Below, in pieces: positions 26,259 to 35,243 of a stretch of 64,000 nucleotides of DNA (position 1 is the stretch's first letter; every line of letters begins with the position of its first letter). The stretch spans positions 25,768 through 89,767 of the forward strand of contig CAZEPW010000008.1 in assembly GCA_964514215.1 (NCBI GenBank). The letters run 5' to 3'. The position numbers and the translations under genes were made by a program. Under the pieces are notes generated by a model. It was not told where the DNA came from and searched no databases. It saw only the letters and a program-made list of their open reading frames with translations. The DNA comes from CAYQUC01 sp964514215. GTDB taxonomy: Bacteria > Pseudomonadota > Gammaproteobacteria > UBA6429 > Thiohalophilaceae.

Positions 26259-28060
26259 TTTTCTTTCCCCACATGTAATACAGCAAGAAAAGCTTCTTGT
26301 GGAATTTCAACACTACCAATTTGCTTCATTCGCTTCTTCCCTGCTTTCTGTTTTTCAAGTAATTTTTTCTTACGAGATATATCTCCACCGTAACATTTTG
26401 CGGTGACATTTTTACGCAAAGCTTTTACATTTGTGCGTGCAATAACTTTAGCACCAATCGCAGCCTGAATAGCAACATCAAACATTTGACGAGGAATAAA
26501 TTCCTTCATTTTAGCAGCCAATTCACGGCCTTTAAATTCAGATTGAGCTCGATGAACAATAAGTGCCAAAGCATCGACGCCTTCACCGTTAATTAAAATA
26601 TCCATTTTAATTAAATCTGCTTCTCTAAAACATAAAAACTCATAATCAAGTGACGCATAACCACGGCTGACAGATTTTAATTTATCAAAAAAATCCATCA
26701 CCACTTCGTTTAAAGGCAATTCATACTGAATCGAAACCTGGCTACCGGCATAATGGATATTTTTTTGAACACCACGTTTTTCAATACAAAGGGTAATAAC
26801 ATTGCCAACATAATCATGTGGCACTAAAATATTTGCGGTAATAATTGGCTCGCGAATCTCTTCGATTAAGCTCGCATCGGGTAAATCTGCAGGATTATCA
26901 ACTTTAAGTATTTCACCTTTTTTTGTTAATATCTCAAATATAACAGTTGGTGAGGTGGTAATTAGATTTAAATCATATTCACGCTCTAAACGTTCTTGGA
27001 TAATCTCCATATGCAACATGCCTAAAAAACCACACCGAAAGCCAAACCCAAGTGCGGTAGACGTTTCAGGCTCGAAAAAAAGAGCCGCATCATTTATACG
27101 TAATTTCGCTAACGCGTCTCTAAAATCTTCATAATCACTACCATCAACAGGAAACAAACCCGCAAAAACTTGCGCTTGCACCTTTTTAAAGCCAGACAGT
27201 ACCTCTTGAGCGGGATTATTTGCTAGTGTAATTGTATCTCCGACTGGCGCGCCCTCAATATCTTTAATTCCAGCAATAATATATCCAACATCACCAGTAG
27301 AAAGCTGTTCTAAATCGTGTCGTTTTGGAGTAAATACACCAACAAAATCTGTAATAAACTCTCTACCGGTAGACATGATTTTAATTTTTTGTTTTTTTCT
27401 TAATGTGCCATTTTTAATTCGTACCAGTGATACAACACCTAAAAAATTATCGAACCATGAATCAATAATTAATGCTTGCAATGGTGCATCTGGATCGCCC
27501 TCCGGTGCAGGAATTATTTGAACCAACTGTTCTAGTAATTCATTAATACCTTCACCTGATTTAGCACTCACTCTAAGTGCATTACTGGCATCCAGCCCAA
27601 TAATTTCTTCAATTTCATTACACACTCGCTCAGGTTCGGCTGCAGGCAAATCAATTTTATTTAAAACCGGAATGACTTCCAACTCTTGTTCAATTGCGGT
27701 GTAACAATTTGCAACACTTTGAGCCTCAACTCCTTGCGAGGCATCCACAATCAATAATGCGCCTTCACATGCGGCTAAAGAACGAGATACCTCATAAGAG
27801 AAGTCAACGTGCCCGGGCGTATCGATAAAATTCAGTTGATAAGAATTACCATCTTTTGATTTAAACGCGAGAGAGACACTTTGAGCTTTAATGGTAATAC
27901 CACGCTCACGTTCAATGTCCATTGAATCGAGTACTTGCGTATCCATTTCACGCTCAGTTAAACCACCGCAGATTTGAATAAATCGATCAGCAATTGTTGA
28001 TTTGCCATGGTCGATATGAGCAATAATAGAGAAATTTCGTATAAGGGATTGATTGCCCAC
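26255..28060 (-). CDS. lepA: Elongation factor 4
   Basis: Ribosomal GTPase that acts in translation initiation or back-translocation. The 601 residues match the family. G motifs are AHIDHGKST, RGITIK, DTPGHVDF and NKIDLP. The C-terminal LepA-specific domain with GGDISRKKKLLEKQKAGKKRMKQIG confirms EF4 over EF-G. The start is GTG at 28060, because an in-frame stop lies five codons upstream and no ATG is available. A strong terminator at 28112-28137 separates it from the stress operon upstream, so it should have its own promoter. Confidence 0.97.
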   Translation of the reverse strand: MGNQSLIRNFSIIAHIDHGKSTIADRFIQICGGLTEREMDTQVLDSMDIERERGITIKAQSVSLAFKSKDGNSYQLNFIDTPGHVDFSYEVSRSLAACEGALLIVDASQGVEAQSVANCYTAIEQELEVIPVLNKIDLPAAEPERVCNEIEEIIGLDASNALRVSAKSGEGINELLEQLVQIIPAPEGDPDAPLQALIIDSWFDNFLGVVSLVRIKNGTLRKKQKIKIMSTGREFITDFVGVFTPKRHDLEQLSTGDVGYIIAGIKDIEGAPVGDTITLANNPAQEVLSGFKKVQAQVFAGLFPVDGSDYEDFRDALAKLRINDAALFFEPETSTALGFGFRCGFLGMLHMEIIQERLEREYDLNLITTSPTVIFEILTKKGEILKVDNPADLPDASLIEEIREPIITANILVPHDYVGNVITLCIEKRGVQKNIHYAGSQVSIQYELPLNEVVMDFFDKLKSVSRGYASLDYEFLCFREADLIKMDILINGEGVDALALIVHRAQSEFKGRELAAKMKEFIPRQMFDVAIQAAIGAKVIARTNVKALRKNVTAKCYGGDISRKKKLLEKQKAGKKRMKQIGSVEIPQEAFLAVLHVGKEK

Positions 28061-28111
28061 TCTAGCACCATTTATTACAAGATAATTTGTATTACTTATC
28101 TCGGGTTACAC

Positions 28112-28137
28112 AAAAAAAGGCGCTGAAAATGCGCCTT
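28112..28137 (-). terminator. Rho-independent terminator after the degP-glutaredoxin genes
   Basis: On the minus strand a 7-bp stem AAGGCGC/GCGCCTT with a seven-base loop is followed by a run of seven T residues. It lies between the glutaredoxin stop (28249) and the lepA start (28060). It therefore ends the rpoE-to-glutaredoxin transcription unit and isolates lepA. Confidence 0.88.
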
Positions 28138-28248
28138 AAGAATTAATATATTACATAATAATCAATAGCTTATATAAATAGTACACAACTTAAAGCTAAT
28201 TATACTAATTATACATAGGTATCAGGCTATTCTACGCTAAATTTAGGA

Positions 28249-28500
28249 CTAACTGAAATACTCATGCCACTGATTGGCGTCAAAAAAATAATGACATATC
28301 TCATTTCCCGATTCGTGCAATACAGGCACGAGTTGACCAAATTTTGCTTCAAGTTCAACATCGTTAGCAATGTCAACAATATTCAAATTATAAGGTACTA
28401 AATGAGATTTTAAATACTCATTTAGTACCGTCAACATATCATCACACAAGTGACAAGAGTGTCTAATATAAACAGTAAACTGGTGTTTATCTTTAGTCAT
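28249..28500 (-). CDS. Glutaredoxin-family protein (DUF836)
   Basis: Small thioredoxin-fold protein of 83 residues with the active-site pair CHLCDDM. The PVLHESG turn supplies the cis-proline expected for the fold. It overlaps the end of the DegP/MucD gene by eight bases and is the last gene before a strong terminator. A DUF836 glutaredoxin after mucD is common in Gammaproteobacteria. Redox partner unknown; a periplasmic location is unlikely because no signal peptide is seen. Confidence 0.85.
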   Translation of the reverse strand: MTKDKHQFTVYIRHSCHLCDDMLTVLNEYLKSHLVPYNLNIVDIANDVELEAKFGQLVPVLHESGNEICHYFFDANQWHEYFS

Positions 28501-29935
28501 TCTCTGGTAGTGTAAAGGCCAAAAATGTTGGTGATGTTCCCCGTTGAATTAGTACCGGTAACGATTTACCAACTGGCAAGGATTTTAATAATTTATCAAA
28601 TTGTGAAACACTAGTTACATTTTGATTGTTCATCATTAATATAACATCACCTTTACGAATACCGGCTAAAAATGCAGGCCCTTTACTTTGTATGGCTTTA
28701 ACTAACAAACCGCGTTCATCAAGATCCAATCGCTTACGTTGTTCATTCGTTAGTTCAGCAACAGCTATCCCCATACGATTCAATTTCTTTGAAGCATGTT
28801 TAACAGATTTTTTATCCGCAGTATTTTCCGATGGTAACACCCCAATTTTAACTTCAATGATTTTTTCTTTACCTTCTCGGATAATTTTCACATCAACTTC
28901 TTTATCAATTTCAGTTCGTCCTACAACCACGGGCAAATCTGAAGAATATATAATCTCATTATTATTAAAATTGATAACAACATCACCAATTTTAAAACCC
29001 GCTTCTTCTGCAGGGCTGCCAGGTAACACTCTTAACACAATGGCACCTTGAGGTTTATCCATATTAAAAGATTCAGCAAGCTTTCGGTTAACATCTTGAA
29101 TAAGTATTCCTAAGTATCCACGAGAAACCTTACCATTTTCTTTTAATTGTTTTACAACGTTCATTACTATATCCATAGGAATAGCAAAGGATAACCCCAT
29201 AAAACCACCAGTACGACTGTAAATTTGTGAATTCACACCAACCACTTCACCTTTTAAATTAAACAGTGGACCACCGGAATTACCAGGATTAATCGCAACA
29301 TCAGTTTGTATAAAAGGTACATAAGTTTCATTTGGTAACTTACGTCCCATGGCACTAACAACACCAACCGATACGGAGTGATCAAAACCAAACGGTGAAC
29401 CGATGGCCATCACCCACTCGCCAACCTTTAATGGCTTAGATGATCCAATTTTTACCACCGGTAGGTTTTTAGCTTCAATTTTCAATAAAGCGATATCGCT
29501 TTTTTTATCTGTTCCAATAACTTCAGCATTAAGCTCACGTCGGTCACTTAACCTAACAATAATTTCATCTGCATTTTTCACTACATGGTAATTTGTTAGC
29601 ACAAAGCCATCACCATCAATAATAAACCCCGATCCAAGTGATTGAGCATCGCGTTCAGGTATTTCAATGCCCTGCCCACCAAAAAATTTCTCAAATAATT
29701 CACCCCATTGATTATCTTTTCCATGGGGAGAACGAGGCATATTTTTATTATTAAAAGGGGAAATTGCTTGTTTAATTTTTTGCTTAGTACTGATGTTAAC
29801 TACAGCTGGTGAGTTATCTTTAACAAGTTCGGTAAAATCAGGCAATTGAGCTAATGCCACATTATTGGTTAACGAAAATAAGATAAATACACTAAAGCTC
29901 AGTTCCCGAAGCCATTTAAATTGATTGTTAATCAT
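28493..29935 (-). CDS. mucD: Periplasmic serine protease DegP/MucD
   Basis: HtrA-family protease-chaperone that clears misfolded envelope proteins. Of 480 residues, the signal peptide is about 1-29 (ending VALA). The triad is H117 (NYHVV), D147 (KSDIALL) and S220 (NPGNSGGP). Two PDZ domains follow (about 270-360 and 380-475). Location in the rpoE-rseABC run matches MucD of Pseudomonas. A 101-bp gap with short tandem repeats precedes the gene, so it may have its own promoter as well as read-through. Confidence 0.95.
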   Translation of the reverse strand: MINNQFKWLRELSFSVFILFSLTNNVALAQLPDFTELVKDNSPAVVNISTKQKIKQAISPFNNKNMPRSPHGKDNQWGELFEKFFGGQGIEIPERDAQSLGSGFIIDGDGFVLTNYHVVKNADEIIVRLSDRRELNAEVIGTDKKSDIALLKIEAKNLPVVKIGSSKPLKVGEWVMAIGSPFGFDHSVSVGVVSAMGRKLPNETYVPFIQTDVAINPGNSGGPLFNLKGEVVGVNSQIYSRTGGFMGLSFAIPMDIVMNVVKQLKENGKVSRGYLGILIQDVNRKLAESFNMDKPQGAIVLRVLPGSPAEEAGFKIGDVVINFNNNEIIYSSDLPVVVGRTEIDKEVDVKIIREGKEKIIEVKIGVLPSENTADKKSVKHASKKLNRMGIAVAELTNEQRKRLDLDERGLLVKAIQSKGPAFLAGIRKGDVILMMNNQNVTSVSQFDKLLKSLPVGKSLPVLIQRGTSPTFLAFTLPEND

Positions 29936-29950
29936 TTAATATAATTCCCT

Positions 29951-29985
29951 TAGATAAAATTCAGATAAAATTTGGATAAATTTAG
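29951..29985. repeat. Short tandem repeat upstream of the DegP/MucD gene
   Basis: Three successive copies of an 11-base unit of the form GATAAAATTYA, with small variations, stand just before the start region of the protease gene. This could be a replication-slippage product or a regulator-binding array. No known binding site is recognised. Confidence 0.45.
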
Positions 29986-30036
29986 ATTATATATTACTAA
30001 TTTGATTTTTTTCAAATAAAAATATTGACATATACT

Positions 30037-30483
30037 TTATATTTTTCGGATTAATTCAGGATTAAACTGCAACAAATTAAGCTTATTTTTTAATAAATAA
30101 CGCATAAAGACAATGCTTAAAATAAAACCAAGCCCAGACATCAAAATAACCCATAACTCAGAATCAATAAGAGCAGCCTGCTTAGCAACATAATCACCAA
30201 TTAAAGCAAAACATAATATAAATAACAACGGTAAAATATACATCAAAAATGAACCAAATAAAAATATACGTTCATTAATACCAACAACGATTTGATCTCC
30301 AATCTGTGCATTAATGGTATTCTTAATATTAAAAGTAACCGTTTTAGGTTTTAAATAATTAGCTACAATGCCAGTACCACATGCTTTATTTGCACTACAT
30401 GAACCACAACTGGATTTTTTTTGAGTTTCAATCACTATATTATCATCGCGAATTGAAACTACAATGGCCTTTTCTTCAATCAT
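30037..30483 (-). CDS. rseC: RseC/MucC-type membrane protein (SoxR-reducing system family)
   Basis: Inner-membrane protein of 148 residues. An N-terminal cytoplasmic part carries the cysteines C26, C29 and C35 (CGSCSANKAC), the family cluster. Two membrane helices follow at about 75-97 and 106-128. RseC/MucC modulates the envelope sigma system or the SoxR-reducing complex in relatives. It overlaps the rseB stop by four bases and lies in the rpoE-rseA-rseB-rseC order. Confidence 0.92.
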   Translation of the reverse strand: MIEEKAIVVSIRDDNIVIETQKKSSCGSCSANKACGTGIVANYLKPKTVTFNIKNTINAQIGDQIVVGINERIFLFGSFLMYILPLLFILCFALIGDYVAKQAALIDSELWVILMSGLGFILSIVFMRYLLKNKLNLLQFNPELIRKI

Positions 30484-31454
30484 TTCGCTTTTTTAAATTG
30501 TGCCGATTCACAAATCATTCGAACAGTAACCATTGGAACTTCACCAACAGCAGTGACATGAAACTTACCTAAATCCTTTCCATAAGCACTTATCGCACCC
30601 ATCGAGGTGCCACCAACCAAATCAGACTCTTCACCTAAATGATTTTCAATATAAACTGAAACTGTTGCTAAACCATCAGAAACTACAAAGTGTTTTAGGG
30701 GTTTTTTTCCTCTTGGCATCGTATGTCCACGTCTAATGCTAACTTTAAAACCTGGTGGTAGCTTAGCGAAACTCCATTCATCAAATGAACTGGCATTAAC
30801 AGGTGTTACTTTTTTAGCTTGATGCCATGTGTATTTTTTGCCTTCAGTACTGGGTTGAAATAATTTATCATCTAATTTTTTATGGTACTTTAAATTAGTG
30901 AACAAAAATTGTTCAACCATTTTATTATTTTCACCCATCAAATTTGATTTTAATAACAATCCAGTTTTAACATCTAGCCATAATGAATACCCAAACCGAT
31001 AAGCATCTTTGGGAACAACTGCAATCTTTTGAGCCAAATGACCCGCAATATTAACTTGTTGTTGTAATGAAAAAGAATAATAATTGAGCTTGTCTATTTG
31101 AGTCGGAAAAGACGGCGGAAACTTTGACAATGGCCGACTTTTCTCAACCATAACAGAGTTTCTATCAGGCAACACACAAGTTACTAGATCATTACTGCGA
31201 ATAACTTCCCGACCACTGCCATCCATTGATATCAGTTTTTCAATTTCACCAAACTTATCAGCTCGATGAAATATATTCATTACAGTTAAATCAGTATTTT
31301 TGCCATAAATAAATGTACCACTAAACGTTTGCATATGACCAGCGTGCGCCATTTTTTCTAACCAAGCTTGAATAGTTTGTTGATTCTTTGTGTTTGCATT
31401 TGCAAGAAATGTCCAAAAGAAAATAACAATAATTAAAGCTAATTTATTTTGCAT
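30480..31454 (-). CDS. rseB: Sigma-E regulatory protein RseB/MucB
   Basis: Periplasmic protein that binds RseA and senses lipid or lipopolysaccharide stress. Of 324 residues, the signal peptide is about 1-20 (ending ANA). The MucB/RseB N-domain (FSGTFIYG near 45) and C-domain (WSFAKLPPGFKVSIRRGH and HFVVSDGLATVSVYIE) are both present. It overlaps rseA by 11 bases and rseC by four. Regulation of DegS-type cleavage is known for the family; the anti-sigma partner is adjacent. Confidence 0.95.
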   Translation of the reverse strand: MQNKLALIIVIFFWTFLANANTKNQQTIQAWLEKMAHAGHMQTFSGTFIYGKNTDLTVMNIFHRADKFGEIEKLISMDGSGREVIRSNDLVTCVLPDRNSVMVEKSRPLSKFPPSFPTQIDKLNYYSFSLQQQVNIAGHLAQKIAVVPKDAYRFGYSLWLDVKTGLLLKSNLMGENNKMVEQFLFTNLKYHKKLDDKLFQPSTEGKKYTWHQAKKVTPVNASSFDEWSFAKLPPGFKVSIRRGHTMPRGKKPLKHFVVSDGLATVSVYIENHLGEESDLVGGTSMGAISAYGKDLGKFHVTAVGEVPMVTVRMICESAQFKKAK

Positions 31455-32019
31455 TTATTGACCGTGATATTTTAACAGTTGGGTTAAAGTTCACCACTCG
31501 AGAGTAAGGTAATGCACCTTGCATTCCCGATGAAATTGCGTACTCGTTATGGTTTACCAAATAGCTATTTAATTTTGCTGCAACGGCCTTATTTAATTCA
31601 ATATTGCGAGTAGACGCAGTTTGAATGCTTTGCTGTTGAATTGGTTTAATCGCAACTTGAGTTGACTGATTATTGTTTATTTCAGGCTTTTGTTGCACCA
31701 CTAATATTGCCACCGCAGTCACAGTTGCAGCAATTGCCATACTACCAAGTTGTTTAAGAAAGGTCTTTTGAACCAGTTTCTTTGCCTTGAACTGAGCCGG
31801 TGCTATTACAGTCGGTTCATTTAATATCGCTTGTTGTATATTAAGTGAAATATCATGAGTATCAACTTTGGATACTTGATTTCGCATAACATCCCGAATT
31901 AAATGATAGCGCTGCCAACGCGTACGCACCTCGTCCAGCTGCATGTTATTCAGAACTAAATTAATATCAGATTCTTCACCATCCATTAATGCGGATAATT
32001 GTTCATCAATATTATTCAT
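31444..32019 (-). CDS. rseA: Anti-sigma-E factor RseA/MucA
   Basis: Transmembrane anti-sigma factor of 191 residues. The N-terminal cytoplasmic sigma-binding domain opens with EQLSALMDGEES, the family signature, and includes WQRYHLIRDVMR. A single membrane helix spans about 93-109 (LGSMAIAATVTAVAILVV). The periplasmic part would be cut under stress. It lies 30 bp after rpoE and overlaps rseB by 11 bases. Confidence 0.95.
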   Translation of the reverse strand: MNNIDEQLSALMDGEESDINLVLNNMQLDEVRTRWQRYHLIRDVMRNQVSKVDTHDISLNIQQAILNEPTVIAPAQFKAKKLVQKTFLKQLGSMAIAATVTAVAILVVQQKPEINNNQSTQVAIKPIQQQSIQTASTRNIELNKAVAAKLNSYLVNHNEYAISSGMQGALPYSRVVNFNPTVKISRSINAK

Positions 32020-32049
32020 AATTTTCTCTCTATCGGTATCAAAGTTAAC

Positions 32050-32628
32050 TTAGTCATTTAGTAATGGATCTAATAATTTATCGATTGCTTCTCGCGCTCT
32101 AAATATTCTTGAACGAACGGTACCTATTGGACAAGACATCGCTTCAGAAATTTCATCATAGCTCATACCTTCTAGCTCTCTTAGTGTAATAGCTGTTTTT
32201 AGATCCTCGGGTAAATCATCAATCGCCTTTAGTACTACTCCAGCAATTTCATCTTTTAGGGCAAGTCGTTCAGGAGATGCAAATTCCTTTAATGAACCAG
32301 CACTATCATATTGCTCAGCTTCACTCGCATCGATATCCGATCCTGGTGGCCGTCTCTTTTGAGCAACCAGAAAGTTTTTTGCTGTGTTAATTGCAATACG
32401 ATACAACCAAGTATAAAAGGCGCTATCACCCCTAAACCCAGGTATGGCTCGATAAGCTTTTATAAATGCTTCCTGAGTTAAATCCAGCACTTCGGCATGA
32501 TCGCGTACATATCGGGATATTAAATTAATTATCTTTTGCTGATATTTTAATACCAATATATCAAAAGCTTTCTTATCGCCTTTCTGTACTCGTTCAATTA
32601 AAGCTTGGTCAACATTCTGTTCACCCAT
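32050..32628 (-). CDS. rpoE: RNA polymerase sigma-E (AlgU/RpoE)
   Basis: ECF sigma factor for envelope stress, 192 residues. Region 2 is visible from FDILVLKYQQKIINLISRYVRDHAEVLDLTQEAFIKAYRAIPGFRGDSAFYTWLYRIAINTAKNFL in outline, and region 4 from EDLKTAITLRELEGMSYDEISEAM to GTVRSRIFRAREAI. Length and neighbours (rseA, rseB, rseC, mucD) fix the identity. A candidate self-recognised promoter lies about 70 bp upstream (32697-32723). Confidence 0.97.
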   Translation of the reverse strand: MGEQNVDQALIERVQKGDKKAFDILVLKYQQKIINLISRYVRDHAEVLDLTQEAFIKAYRAIPGFRGDSAFYTWLYRIAINTAKNFLVAQKRRPPGSDIDASEAEQYDSAGSLKEFASPERLALKDEIAGVVLKAIDDLPEDLKTAITLRELEGMSYDEISEAMSCPIGTVRSRIFRAREAIDKLLDPLLND

Positions 32629-32696
32629 CCGGGCCGCCCTGATTTCGATTAAAATTCGATTAAGTTAATAAATACGATGCCGGATGTATTATAAAG

Positions 32697-32723
32697 TACG
32701 ACAGTCGTTATGCGTTGTAGTTC
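32697..32723 (-). promoter_or_regulatory. Candidate sigma-E-type promoter for rpoE
   Basis: On the minus strand GAACTA, 16 bases, then TCGTA. This resembles the RpoE/AlgU -35 (GAACTT) and -10 (TCTRA-like) elements at correct spacing, about 70 bp before the rpoE ATG. The -10 match is imperfect. Autoregulation is known for this family; the site itself is a sequence inference. Confidence 0.4.
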
Positions 32724-32908
32724 GATAATCTTATAATATATTTGTTTATATTCAGACTATCGTTTAAATTAATTACATTAAATTAATATGACATTATCTT
32801 ACGACAATGATCGTTACACAATGGTATGTTGTAAAAAAACTACTTATTCGAAATAGAGTACTTTTTAATCAAATATAAAACAACGAGAAATTAAGCTAAA
32901 AACAAATC

Positions 32909-34543
32909 ATGACAACATTAAAAAGTGACGTACTCATTATCGGTGCTGGTGCCGCAGGCTTATCAGCAGCACTGCGCTTGGCTGAAAAAAAGCATATCTT
33001 CTTGATTTCTAAGGTTAATTTACTTGAAAGCAATACCTTGTATGCCCAAGGAGGAATTGCTGCAGTGCTGGATGAAAAGGATTCCATCAAATCCCACATA
33101 ACCGACACAATAAAAGCCGGCGCTGGCTTATGTGACGAAGCAATCGTTAAATTTGTAGTCGAAAAAAGTAAAGAAAATATTCAATGGTTAATTGATCAAG
33201 GCGTACAATTTACCAAACACCAATCAAATAAGCAGAGCTACCCTTACCACTTAACTAAGGAAGGTGGTCATAGCTTTCGACGAGTCATTCATGCCGCTGA
33301 TAAGACCGGACATGCGATACAAACCTGTTTGTTGGAACGCGTATTGGCGCACCCCAATATCACTGTTTATGAGCACCACAATGTAGTGGATCTAATAACC
33401 ATTAAAAAAACAGGTGATAATGCTAGCAGTTGTGTTGGAGCCTATATTTTAAATAGAAAAACCGAACAAGTTGAAATGTTCATCGCACCTACGGTAATAC
33501 TCGCAACCGGTGGCGTGAGCAAGGTTTACCTCTATACCAGTAACCCGGATACCGCCTCTGGAGATGGTATCGCATTAGCGTGGCGTACCGGATGCCGGGT
33601 TGCCAATATGGAATTCAATCAATTTCACCCTACCTGTCTTTATCACCCGGATGCCAAATCATTTCTGGTGACTGAGGCAGTACGTGGTGAAGGTGGAATT
33701 TTACGATTGCCAAATGGTAAAACATTTATGAAGCGATACCACCAAGCCGCAGAATTAGCGCCCCGTGATATTGTTGCCCGAGCAATTGATAATGAAATGA
33801 AACGCCAAGGTATTGAATGTGTTTATTTGGACATCTCTCATAAACCTGCGGCTTTCATAAAAGAACACTTTCCGACGGTCTATAAACGCTGTAAAAGTTA
33901 CGGTATCGATATTACCACTGATCCAATTCCCGTTGTACCTGCCGCCCATTACACTTGCGGCGGTGTAATGACGGATATCAATGGTCAAACAGATGTTAAA
34001 GGCTTGTATGCTATTGGAGAAGTGGCTTTTACGGGATTGCATGGCGCAAACCGCATGGCAAGTAATTCGTTGTTAGAATGTTTAGTGTTTGCTCAATCAG
34101 CGAGTCAGCATATTTTACAAAATACCACCCAAAATATCATTAATCTGAAAGTCCCAGATTGGGATGAAAGCAGAGTAACCGACTCGGATGAAGAAGTTGT
34201 AGTGACCCATAACTGGGATGAATTACGACGTTTCATGTGGGATTATGTTGGTATCGTGCGAACCACCAAACGATTACAGCGAGCAGCAAGCCGCGTGCAA
34301 TTATTATTACATGAAATTGAAGATTATTATGGCAACTTTCGTATCACTAATGATTTATTAGAGCTTCGTAATCTTACGGTGGTCGCTGATATTATTATTC
34401 GCTCAGCATTACGCCGCAAGGAAAGCCGTGGTTTACATTTCATTCTCGATTTCCAACACAAAGATGATGCACATCAAATTCAAAATACAATTATAACACC
34501 CGATAGTGAGGTTGATATTATAGAGAGCTATTCTTATCCGTAA
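32909..34543 (+). CDS. nadB: L-aspartate oxidase
   Basis: FAD enzyme that oxidises aspartate to iminoaspartate, the first step of NAD synthesis. Of 544 residues, the FAD fold is IIGAGAAGLSAAL with glycines 12, 14 and 17. TLYAQGGIAAVL and FHPTCLYHP are typical of the family, and GLYAIGEVAFTGLHGANRMASNSLLECL is the capping-domain signature of NadB. It is divergent from rpoE across 280 bp, an arrangement shared with Pseudomonas. It is distinguished from SdhA by length and by lack of the histidine that binds FAD. Confidence 0.96.
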   Translation: MTTLKSDVLIIGAGAAGLSAALRLAEKKHIFLISKVNLLESNTLYAQGGIAAVLDEKDSIKSHITDTIKAGAGLCDEAIVKFVVEKSKENIQWLIDQGVQFTKHQSNKQSYPYHLTKEGGHSFRRVIHAADKTGHAIQTCLLERVLAHPNITVYEHHNVVDLITIKKTGDNASSCVGAYILNRKTEQVEMFIAPTVILATGGVSKVYLYTSNPDTASGDGIALAWRTGCRVANMEFNQFHPTCLYHPDAKSFLVTEAVRGEGGILRLPNGKTFMKRYHQAAELAPRDIVARAIDNEMKRQGIECVYLDISHKPAAFIKEHFPTVYKRCKSYGIDITTDPIPVVPAAHYTCGGVMTDINGQTDVKGLYAIGEVAFTGLHGANRMASNSLLECLVFAQSASQHILQNTTQNIINLKVPDWDESRVTDSDEEVVVTHNWDELRRFMWDYVGIVRTTKRLQRAASRVQLLLHEIEDYYGNFRITNDLLELRNLTVVADIIIRSALRRKESRGLHFILDFQHKDDAHQIQNTIITPDSEVDIIESYSYP

Positions 34544-34576
34544 TTTATATGCACAAAATACAAATAGGTAATTGAG

Positions 34577-35026
34577 TTATTTTAATGATCTCAGATGTAA
34601 TTTTAATTGACGCAAGGCATTTTTGTTAAGCATATCCGGTAATATGATAATCGATTTATTTTTAGCGCCATCAATTTTAAAATATAAAATAACTAAATAC
34701 GGCAACTCAAACCAATTCTGTTTAAGTTCAGCTTTATAAGTCTGCTTATCCGAACAAAACAAGCTGTATTGCATGTTTTTTAAAAATTGAATGTTACTAA
34801 TATAACGTTTAAATCCAATTGAGCTAGTTTGTTCTAAACTAAAATACAGGCTTACCCCTATTAAAATTATTAAAAATAAGACAAGTACAAAATGAAACTC
34901 GAGATTCATACTAAGAACACTCAACGCTAACAAATGAATCAATATTACAAAAGCAAATAAAATTTTAGAGGGTTTTAAATCAAGACTATCAAGCGTCAAC
35001 GGCTTCTTGTATTTGTTTGATGACAT
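34577..35026 (-). CDS. ygfX: YgfX/CptA-like inner-membrane protein
   Basis: About 149 residues with two neighbouring hydrophobic segments (about 26-43 and 49-67) and a soluble C-terminal half. Gene order sdhE-ygfX is diagnostic in Gammaproteobacteria; sequence similarity in this family is low, so the call rests mainly on position and topology. The ATG at 35026 is favoured because AAGG stands nine bases ahead; an ATG three codons earlier (35035) is possible. It overlaps sdhE. E. coli YgfX was reported both as a toxin-like and as an SdhE-interacting protein. Confidence 0.75.
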   Translation of the reverse strand: MSSNKYKKPLTLDSLDLKPSKILFAFVILIHLLALSVLSMNLEFHFVLVLFLIILIGVSLYFSLEQTSSIGFKRYISNIQFLKNMQYSLFCSDKQTYKAELKQNWFELPYLVILYFKIDGAKNKSIIILPDMLNKNALRQLKLHLRSLK

Positions 35027-35243
35027 ATGCAACATCCTTGTCGGCAGGTATCGTATTGCCCATTAAATAATCTAACAATAATGGATCAGAGTTAGTTAGT
35101 ATCGTTTCAAACACTAATTGGTAATGATGATCTAAGCCACTATATTTACTATCCATGAAACCAATTAACAAAGTATCAAGCTCTAACATTCCACGTCGAC
35201 ACTGCCAATATAAACGTGATTTGGAGGATTTTTCAAGTAACAT
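34989..35243 (-). CDS. sdhE: FAD assembly factor SdhE
   Basis: Small helical protein that helps attach FAD covalently to SdhA. The 84 residues match the family, and the flavinylation motif RGxxE is R17-G-M-L-E21. The start codon overlaps the sdhB stop by one base (TAATG), giving tight translational coupling in the sdhCDAB-sdhE-ygfX order. The cognate flavoprotein SdhA lies 0.8 kb upstream in the same run. Confidence 0.94.
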   Translation of the reverse strand: MLLEKSSKSRLYWQCRRGMLELDTLLIGFMDSKYSGLDHHYQLVFETILTNSDPLLLDYLMGNTIPADKDVAYVIKQIQEAVDA

